This document shows, piece after piece, positions 56,200-64,000 of a stretch of DNA of 64,000 nucleotides (its first letter is position 1; each line of letters begins with the position of its first letter). Both the position numbers and the translations under genes were made by a program. Under the pieces are notes generated by a model that was not told the origin of the DNA, searched no databases, and saw nothing but the letters and a program-made list of their open reading frames with translations. This stretch comes from Arion vulgaris (Eukaryota > Mollusca > Gastropoda > Stylommatophora > Arionidae). The stretch is taken from NCBI GenBank assembly GCA_020796225.1, contig CM036762.1:18399286-18463285 (forward strand), read 5' to 3'.

Positions 56200-57410
56200 A
56201 GTAGCTTCGGACATCATCTTTCTCTGTGTAGGATGATCGGCGTCCGAAAAGTATCGCCCTTAGTCGATGTTAGGGTTTATACCAGTCAAGTCTTTGCATT
56301 ATCGGCATTACTTTTCTATCCACGGTGAGTTTGTTCCTGAGTAGGAGTATTCTCAGTCGCTTCGGGAACGTGTCGACACGAGGCAATTTTCAAGGTTTTG
56401 CTCTACATTGTCCCTGTCCCCGGGAAACACTGGTCTGTGGCTGAGCACAGATATTCTAGAGGGTCATTTCAATCGGCGCTAGCAACGCAACTGAAATTAT
56501 GCGCTCGCCAATATCACCCACCTCAGTTCTTCCGGGGATGGTAGTTGTAAATGCAACAGTACCTTGCCCGGTTGTCCCAAGGAGGGCAGTCCCGTTAGGC
56601 CACACCCACCTCAGTTCTTCCGGAGTTGTTAGTTGTTAATGCAACAGTACCTTGCACGGTTATCCCGTGGAGGACAGTTTCGTTAGGCACTAAAACGCAA
56701 CTTTAGGATTTGCTCTCTGGCCAACTTTACCCAGTAAATGTATCTGCGCTATGCTTATGATACGGAGTTTACCGCAATCTTCCTGTGTGTCGACACGATA
56801 CGTTACAGGGTTATCAGAAACACTTGCCGAGACTGCTATCGGGCCTCGAGACTGTCTGGATAAGCAGCCCAACTCGGGCACATAGCTCCAAGTTACGCCC
56901 CATGTGGGACCACATCTCTACTATGGATGCACCTCTCATCTCTACATGTTCATCTGTACGCCTTTACCATCGGCCAGAAAGCCGTTAATTTTGGTGCGAC
57001 CATTGTGTTCACATTTTCCGTGCCTCGAGAATGCCCTGACATGCAGATCAGCTCGGGCGCAGGGCTTCAAGTTTCGCCCCATGTGGACTCGCGTCTCTAC
57101 TCCGGATGCACCTCTCATCCCTTTAATTTTGGTGCGATCATTTACTCCGAGGGAGTTAGCATTCGTTCGAAGACGACTCGTACACTGCTGTTTCTTACTT
57201 TTCGGCAACTTCGGCAAATTTTATCGCATATCGGCCAGGAGATGCTTGCATTGTTCGTAGATTTTGAACCTGAATTGCTTTTCCGTGCTTGCACAACTAC
57301 CACTACCTGTAGTTCTCCCTTTATCTCTGCCCCCTTAGCCAGACCGGAACCAAAGTCTGTTACCAGGGTCACCGCGTGGAGGTAGGGCAAAGGATCTTGA
57401 TTCCTGCCAG
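56200..57410. repeat. Unclassified dispersed repeat, copy 1 (with an internal 88-bp duplication)
   Basis: Related to 62960-63830 in the same order: ggcgtccgaaaagtatcg, gtgagtttgttcc, ccccgggaaacactgg, cggcgctagcaacgc, gaggacagtttcgttaggca, cttgcacaactac, cgcgtggaggtagggcaaagg. 56515-56600 and 56604-56690 are tandem copies of cccacctcagttcttccgg through cccgttaggcca-like ends. No frame is shared by both copies, so no coding call. Confidence 0.7.
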
Positions 57411-57559
57411 CTTACTAATCCTGACGCAGCGTTGTCCCCATGCGCTTTTGACTCCATGATTTTTCTAAGAACATAAAAACAGTTAATGCGGTTTTTTTTT
57501 CTTCTTCCAAAATTACTGGATTCACAACGTTTTTATCTTCTTCGCCTAAGCGTTGTAAC

Positions 57560-58060
57560 CTATTACGATCAGTATGAACATGCTGAACCCGGTGAAGAAT
57601 AGATACCAATGCCAACAGAAATCAATACATCATTTTCGGTATGTTCCGACTTGATAAAGAATGCAGACAAGAAAACCAAATGATCGTGGAGGTAGATGTT
57701 CAGGAGTTAATTTCTGAGAACTCATCTGAGAATGATCTAATAATTTATACAGATCGTTCAGTGATTCGACAAGTGCAGAGCTCGTGGGCTTTCATTGCGC
57801 AAATCAGAGGGGATGTTGTGAAGGAAGACAGTAGTTGTTTTGCCGTGACTACGAGCAGCATCAGAATGGAAATCATGACAGTAACTAAAGCGATGGTCTG
57901 GCTGGCTAACAGACCTTTGCCCATGCATGTTTTCTCAGTAGCCCAATGAGTATACTCAGGAAGATTGAAACAGGCTGGTCTCGGAAACAATGGATGGAGT
58001 CGCTGAGTAGATCTAGGCTGACAGAAAATCAGTTTTATTTTTGTTCCAGGGCATGTTAAA
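57560..58060 (+). mobile_element. I-like LINE RNase H fragment
   Basis: Matches LINE copy 2 at 40485-40955. Reads LDKECRQENQMIVEVDVQEL, DLIIYTDRSVIRQVQSSWAF (57737-57796, glycine of YTDGS changed to arginine), MEIMTVTKAMVWL (57867-57905) and, after a stop and shift, FVPGH-like at 58040-58055. Truncated on both sides. Confidence 0.85.
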
Positions 58061-59163
58061 ATTTTCTCAACATTTGCAGAGAATATTCCGTGTCAAATAT
58101 CACACAAATTATTTTCGTACAATAATTGTTTTATCAAATGTTTAATGATAACTAAGTTTGTATCAGTTATTATTTCTAACTAATATTACTTTATTATTAT
58201 TGCTATTTTTAGTTTTATTATTTTAATCGCCAAACGGTGTCAGTGCCTCTACAATCATCAGTCAGATGCGCCAGAAAACATAAACACGTTGGACAGCACT
58301 AGTTTATTTGATTATGTCCCTTGAATGTTTCTACATTGTACTTGCTTTTTTGTAATATTAACTACTTTCGTTTCCAGTTATATTTACTTTCGTTTCGTGC
58401 TAAATCTACTTGTGTTTCTCGCCAGTTGTGAAAGTCGGTAGGCCTACAGTTTAAAAAAAGCATTAATGACTTGAGGAAATTTTTTTATTAATTAGCAGTA
58501 AAAATACTCCTAGTTCTGCATTAACAGTCGAAATGAAATCCTGTAAAAATTGGCATTGCAGTTCATAGTTCCCATTTCTGATGAATACGCTGGGAGATTG
58601 TATAAGACATATGAATTATGACCTCATGTCCGAAGCTGTCGCTACGCATGTGCAAGTTTATTTTTGTTCTTAACAGAAACAACTTGTGACCATAATGAAG
58701 GTTTGAAAACTGAACGTTTATGTCAAGAAACGCCCCTGCTTCTAACTATTCAGGCACCAGCTCTACTATTAACCAATAGCTTTGCTGCACACAAAGTACT
58801 GTGGCAGAACCAGCAATGCCTCAGACTTCCACTCAGACAAACTGTCACGATTCCCATCCCAACACAATAACCTCGATACGTTCCACTGTTATAGTTGTTT
58901 TATTGAACAATTGGGCATCTACACACCAATTCACAAAATAATTATTATCCTAATAAACTATTACTAAATCTTGCGTTATAACTGACTGAGATTGCAGAAA
59001 ATAGTATAATATATTATTTCTCATTATTACTGATCTTGTTATATTTAGACAACTATATTTGTTAGGCTCTGTTTTTATGTATTTGTTTATTGTCTCCTGT
59101 TTCACGTAAATATAATCATTAAGGGAAGAAACAGAGTAACTGTTACTTGAAGTAAATAAATGT
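58061..59163. repeat. Downstream flank of receptor 6
   Basis: 58370-58560 and 58570-58870 pair with 44960-45420. 58960-59130 pairs with 2490-2600 and 45560-45625. No gene. A frame at 58664-58870 is not conserved in the paralogous flank. Confidence 0.6.
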
Positions 59164-60207
59164 CTAAAACCGAATTCTTCCCGTGGATTTTATCCTGCGG
59201 TATCCGATAATCTGGTAAAACTTGGCTCTATAGATAATATTGACGTGTAGATAAATTAATATCGGTATCGAACAACCGAGTACACTGAAATCGTGTGTAA
59301 TATTCCACAAGATGTTGATAAGATTTTTCAACGGACCAGCTTTCAAGTTTGGTATCGCATTGTGTATAGTAATTACGACACTTCTAGGCAGACCACAAGA
59401 TGTTAATGTAATCGCTAGTGCCAATACCACCTTTATCAACCTCCCTTCTTTTGTGGACAGGTTGATTTTTGACTGGTGAATGGCTGTTTCTGAAATGTAC
59501 AAGGTTGATAAAGAACGAACATTTGAAGATACTTTTAGTGCATGTATCATCCAAACTGTGCAGACAATAACGATAATGAATGATAATTCTGATAACGCCA
59601 AACTTACTGTAATGTCATATATCATTTCTGCCAAGGCTAATTCTTCATTGTTCTCAGGCGTCAACATATTTCTAGTTAGCTCGGTATTGTTAGCGTATGT
59701 TGTTAATTCTGATGGACCGTTAATCCACTCGATTCTACTTGTAATACATATTGGAAGTGTAATGACGATATGTATGATGTAGATAGTGAAAATGACGATA
59801 ACACAGCGATATCTAGTGAATATCTTCTTGACTTTAAACGGAGAAACTACACAGCAACATCTTTCTATTGATATCAGAGCAGTTATCCAACAAGAGCACA
59901 TGTATGCAATGTTCATTATGCACGAGAAACTGAAGTAACCTATTACCTTCGCGGCTGTAGCACTGAGAGGATAAAATATATTGATAGAATAACACAAATT
60001 GATAGTTGCACTCATGACTGTTACTGAACAATCTGTGACCGAGAGAGCAAACAATTCAACACTCATACTGTCTTTTAGACCTAGTCTCCAGTAGATGATA
60101 ATATTGAAAATATTACCGACACAACCAAACATCGAAATACAACATCCAACAAGTGTAGCAGACACATCGTCTTCGCCAGATTGAAGAGCATCATATGAAC
60201 TATTCAT
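59164..60207 (-). CDS. Receptor 6: rhodopsin-like (class A) GPCR, intronless
   Basis: 347 residues from the ATG at 60207. The frame is open to a TTG at 60261 but the position used as ATG by receptor 1 is ATA here (60250-60252). Boxes: IERC (114-117) for DRY, SPFKVKKIFTRYR (122-134), CGLP (271-274) for CWxP, IPILIY (314-319) for NPxxY. The loop-2 cysteine of receptors 1 and 5 is tyrosine (residue 171), so that disulphide cannot form. TM2-TM3 differ most (CSVTVMSATINLCYSINIF). The C-terminal tail is about 10 residues longer (STGRIRF), through loss of the stop used by receptors 1 and 5. Otherwise very close to receptor 5; ligand unknown. Confidence 0.92.
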   Translation of the reverse strand: MNSSYDALQSGEDDVSATLVGCCISMFGCVGNIFNIIIYWRLGLKDSMSVELFALSVTDCSVTVMSATINLCYSINIFYPLSATAAKVIGYFSFSCIMNIAYMCSCWITALISIERCCCVVSPFKVKKIFTRYRCVIVIFTIYIIHIVITLPICITSRIEWINGPSELTTYANNTELTRNMLTPENNEELALAEMIYDITVSLALSELSFIIVIVCTVWMIHALKVSSNVRSLSTLYISETAIHQSKINLSTKEGRLIKVVLALAITLTSCGLPRSVVITIHNAIPNLKAGPLKNLINILWNITHDFSVLGCSIPILIYLHVNIIYRAKFYQIIGYRRIKSTGRIRF

Positions 60208-61755
60208 ATCTTGGTTATCAGCATGTGAAATTAATGGATTTAACGTAGTTATTTGTATCAAACGGAAAGATAATTACTTAGCATATAATAGCGTATGTGT
60301 TTGTAGTGTGTTAGATAGGCTCACAGTGATGAGACTAGTTCACTTTCACTATACTTTAATTACTCAACACACAATGTAGAATGATGACGATACATACAGT
60401 GATAAATCTACTATGTTGAGATTGTAGAAATATGAGCTCAAATATTCCACAAGTAAAAGTTACTTCAGATGAACAGAGAATGTATATAAACATCTGGACA
60501 GTACGTGAGACATAATGAAAAAAGAGAACTAACAACTTCAACTGCAACTTATAAATGTTAAGATCTATGCGGAATTAAACACTTGACAGTCCTACGACAT
60601 TATGTGTTAAGACGTTATCTTAACCAGAAGTCAAGATCATAAACTGTCTCATTGTTGTAGATTTCTTTTTATGTTCTCATATTTATTTTCTATTGATGAA
60701 TCATCTATTTTACAAAGCTGCTCCTTCTTATCTAGTTCTAGTTATGATGATCAGAAATTGTATGTACTAAGTCAATAAAATTGATTCATGCAATATTTAA
60801 TAAAAATATCTTCAAACACTCACTATCGGAATGTAATAACACGGTGTTAGCGAAATAGTATTTGTTCCCAATTTCACAAGACTGATAATATAGTTTTCTT
60901 AATTTTCAACAGAAATTTGTTCAAAGAATCGGCAGATGTATACATAAACTGACTGTATTGTTTTAACAAGACAAAGTGGTGATATTATAACCTGGTACTA
61001 ATGATTAATGTGTTAGTTGATATGCAGTGCACGGGAAAAAGTAAACATGTTTTAATTGGATAATATTTGTGTCAACTTTCTCATAATTAGAAGCAAACTA
61101 TTCTACCGTTCTCTCTCTTTCGCTCTCACTCTCTCTCTCTCTCTCTCTTTCTCTTTCTCTCATTTGTTTCTCCTTGGTATTCAAATATTCACTACCAACC
61201 CACCCTTTCTCCCTCCGCTTTCCTACCATCACCTTTTGTAATTGATTTTTAAGTTTTCTATCCTTCCTTCTCGTTCGACACAAGCAACTCATCCTAACTG
61301 TGATCAGGCCGTATGTTCGGTTTTCTTTATTAGTTTTAGGGACTCGGTTTCTGCTAGGTTATGTTTATATTACGTATTAGTTTTCGTCACTTAATTAACA
61401 AAATTATCTCTCTTGCTTTAACATATATATCTTATAAATATTATTTAGTTCATCCACGCTATAGCGTTCTGAGTTTCTTGTGTGTTATTATTTCTTGCAA
61501 AGTTGGTTGTGTTTAACTAGTGTTGTCATTTGTAACAAGCACCATCCTTTTCATTATAAATATTTATCTGATTTCTTCCCACGGTTTGGATTTTCTTAAA
61601 CTTGATGATATGCACAAGCTAAGTATTATCTTAAACTTGTTGATATGCACTAGCTCAGTATTATCAAAGTATTCTGTTTAGAAAGTTATGTCACAGACTA
61701 GCCAGTCTATCCTGCCTTAGTTCCGTATTGTGTTCCATCTTTATTTCAAATTTCC
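60208..61755 (-). repeat. Upstream flank of receptor 6
   Basis: Same landmark order as upstream of receptors 1 and 5, with a TATA-like tattatatg on the minus strand (60279-60290), a (TC)n tract at 61108-61165 and the distal block at 61480-61755. A short internal duplication of aacttg(a/t)tgatatgca occurs at 61600-61650. Confidence 0.7.
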
Positions 61756-61759
61756 AACC

Positions 61760-62215
61760 AAGATTAACATCCCATGATCAGTAACATCAGACATCCAACA
61801 ATCCTGTGATGTTGTTGCTGTCACACATTTTACAATCTTTGACAAGGGATTTACAGAACGTGGTGTCTGTATCGAAGTGCTTTTGAAACACTTTTAGAAT
61901 GTCTTTGTCTCTTCATTTCTGTTCCCAAACCCTTCGCATATCATCTGTTTTATGATATATTTATCAGTTATCCCTTCATCACGACGGACACATGTCAACT
62001 GGGCATTCTGCAACAGACTTTGGATATTTGAAATCTTAGTTCTCATGTAGGGTTGCCAGGTGTTTTCGAGACAGTCCCAGTTTTTAACAACAAAATATGG
62101 TGCCCCGAAAAATGCTAGCGGGAAGCTCTCTGTTGGCGATATTGCGAAGGAGATCGGAGCACCTATGGACATGTCCGGAGTGCAATGAAGATATTCCAAA
62201 CTGAAACTGAAACTC
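61760..62215 (-). mobile_element. LINE-Y 3' fragment followed by an I-like LINE 3' scrap
   Basis: 61800-62050 matches 6250-6450 and 36340-37170 (ctgtatcgaagtg, aatgtctttgtctc, gggcattctgcaacaga). 62145-62190 (gaaggagatcggagcaccta) matches the 3' end of I-like LINE copy 2 at 41240-41265 on the plus strand. This is the third cassette in which the LINE-Y fragment follows the upstream flank. Confidence 0.65.
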
Positions 62216-62346
62216 AATTGTCAAGGTTTTTTGTCCCTGTCAAACTGTCAAATAAAAGTTGCAAATAAATCTAGTTTTTTTTCCGATTTTCAGATGGTTT
62301 TAATTTGAAGACTTGAGATGTCCACGTCCACACATACTGTCACAGT

Positions 62347-62560
62347 AGTTTTATTTCCATTATCGATGTGGTTAGTACGGCCTACTATATGCCTACTATT
62401 TCAACAATCCAGGTAAAAGTTTTTGTTTCCATTATCGATGTGATTAGTACGGAATTATATGCCTACTATTTAAACAATCCAGGTAAAAGTTTTTGTTTCC
62501 ATTATCGATGTGATTAGTACGGAACTATATGCCTACTATTTCAACAATCCACGTAAAAGC
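62347..62560. repeat. Three tandem copies of a 71-bp unit
   Basis: The unit contains agtttttgtttccattatcg, atgtgattagtacgg and atatgcctactatttcaaca. Units start near 62347, 62418 and 62488. Non-coding. Confidence 0.9.
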
Positions 62561-62955
62561 ACTAGTTTTTGGTTTCATTACAACGGTCGTTAAAGGTAAA
62601 CATTCTTCTTTGAACCTCAGGAATTATGAGTTTTCATTTTTTCCTGTAGAGCACCCGGCTTTCTTCAAAACCCAGAAACTCCAACGGCTCCAGGCGTGTA
62701 GTGAGTGCTATGCTAGGTGCTGCGGATTCTTATTGACCACGATGGGCATGTGATTAGGCCCAGAGAGCCACTTCTGCAGGTGCTCTGAAACAACCAATCG
62801 TTGACCATTCTTTGTGACCTATGTGTGATTTTTGCCAGAGAGAATAGTAAGCGACAACCTGCACGGACAGACATTTACGTTCACTCGAAACGTTCACATT
62901 TCGGCTGTTAGTAGGCCGTTTTTGTCTGAGCCTACGAGTGTACGCATTTGTTGAC
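62561..62955. other. No recognisable feature
   Basis: I see no gene, repeat or RNA here. Short frames on both strands show no known motif. Confidence 0.4.
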
Positions 62956-63830
62956 GTCGTTCTACAAGTGTATGGCGATGGCGTCCGAAAGGTGTCGGCC
63001 CTTGTCAATGCTTGGGTTTGAACGAGACGACAAACCCTTGAATTATCAGCCTTGCTTTTCTAGCCGCAGTGAGTTTATTCCGGGAGGAAAATTATCAGTT
63101 GTTTCGCGAGGCGTGTCGGCACTTGGCATATTGGAATTTTTACTTTGCATTTTCCTGGCCCCGGAAACACTGGACTGTGGTTGCACACAAATAATCCAGA
63201 TTGTCGTTTCATACGGCGCTAGCAACGCTAAAATGCACTAAAATGCAATCTTACATTTTGCACTCGTGCAACAGTACCTCACCAGATTGTTCCAGGAAGG
63301 CAGTTTCGTTAGGCACAAGAGCATGACCTTAGGTTTTGCGCTCGACCAACCTTACCCAATAGATGTTTACGCACTTGGCCTCCGATACGAAATTTTACTG
63401 CAATCGTCCCTTGTGTCGTCACGATACGTCATAGCGTTCTCAAAAACACTTGCCGAGAGCTAGCAATTGTGGTGCGACCATTGACTTTGTTATATCATTC
63501 TCAAGGATTCCTGCCCACAGCTGGCAAATATGGTGCTGTCACTGACTCCGGGGGAGTTTGTTTTCGTTCACGGAGGACTCGTACGTTATTATTTCCAACG
63601 TTGGTTTTGCATTTAAGCAGCTTTTCATCATTCACCGGCCAGAAGATGCATGCATTTATTAAGGATTTTGAATCTGTATAACGTTTCTGTGCTTGCACAA
63701 CTACTTATACATGTAGCTCTTCCTTGATTCCTACCAACTTAGCCAGACACGATCCTCTGACTGTTTCCGGTGCCACCACGTGGAGGTGGGGTAGGGTCTT
63801 GATCAGTGCCAGCGCACTGCCCTAACGCGC
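62956..63830. repeat. Unclassified dispersed repeat, copy 2
   Basis: Partner of 56200-57410; both end at the same place (gcgttgtc). Shared blocks include ccccggaaacactggactgt, cggcgctagcaacgc, gcagtttcgttaggcacaag, gaagatgcatgcatttatt and cgtggaggtggggtagggtc. No conserved frame, no terminal repeats found. Confidence 0.7.
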
Positions 63831-64000
63831 GTTGTCTTTTATGCTATTTGCGCCTGCGGCCCCAAATGTAAACATTCAAAAAGTATTACCAGACATAAAA
63901 TAATTACTTTTTTGTATAATGTGTGATTTATTTTATTAATATCATTGTTATTAACGTTCATGCAAGTAACAGCAGTGTGAATGTTTGTAATATCATTGAT
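63831..64000. other. AT-rich end of window, nothing recognised
   Basis: No feature is supported in these last bases. Confidence 0.4.

Noticed and set aside
56904..57385. Overlapping 118- and 152-codon plus-strand frames
   Set aside because: They fall in the dispersed repeat, and the second copy at 62.9-63.8 kb does not keep either frame.

Overview
The window looks like AT-rich, repeat-dense invertebrate nuclear DNA. A mollusc, probably a gastropod, is my best guess. The basis is intronless rhodopsin-like receptors of a strongly expanded, lineage-specific type, tRNA-derived SINEs, RTE-like, I-like and Penelope-like retroelements, and a Tc1/mariner-group transposon with very long D-to-E spacing. 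There are no bacterial features. The species call is inference.

The backbone is a tandem array of one receptor gene, always on the minus strand. Three copies have uninterrupted reading frames: 3752-4831, 47205-48239 and 59164-60207. One is a full-length pseudogene (18324-19372). Two are half-genes broken at the same point in TM4 (23232-23686 and 30187-30620). The distal upstream flank of a further copy lies at 1-240. Each receptor sits in a duplicated cassette: a shared downstream flank, the receptor, a shared 1.3-1.5 kb upstream flank with a pyrimidine tract, then a fragment of a minus-strand non-LTR element called LINE-Y here. Cassette-to-cassette comparison gives local empty sites for several insertions.

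Between receptors: 0-2.6 kb, a LINE-W fragment with large inverted repeats. 6-12.3 kb, LINE-Y fragment, an I-like LINE with RNase H, and a small LINE insertion with a 61-bp target duplication. 12.4-17.1 kb, a 4.7-kb element with perfect 25-bp terminal inverted repeats and an 8-bp target duplication, carrying a long LINE-Y. 20-30 kb, two copies of an RTE-like element, the second split by a Penelope-like element with inverted arms. 31.5-35.8 kb, a Sailor-like DDE transposon whose left terminal repeat has become a 2.1-kb satellite. 36-44.3 kb, LINE-Y fragment and two I-like LINE copies. 49.6-58 kb, a 3.5-kb satellite, SINE and unclassified repeats. 61.7-64 kb, LINE scraps and unclassified repeats.

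The most unusual theme is local birth of tandem repeats inside mobile-element remnants. Six arrays (27, 67, 38, 76, 23 and 45 bp) each match a single-copy stretch of a mobile element visible elsewhere in the same window. A seventh (87 bp) has no visible source. The 24.4-31 kb stretch is so rich in short indels and stretched homopolymers that part of its decay may be an assembly or polishing artefact.

Only the three receptors look like working host genes. Everything else supportable here is mobile-element or satellite DNA.
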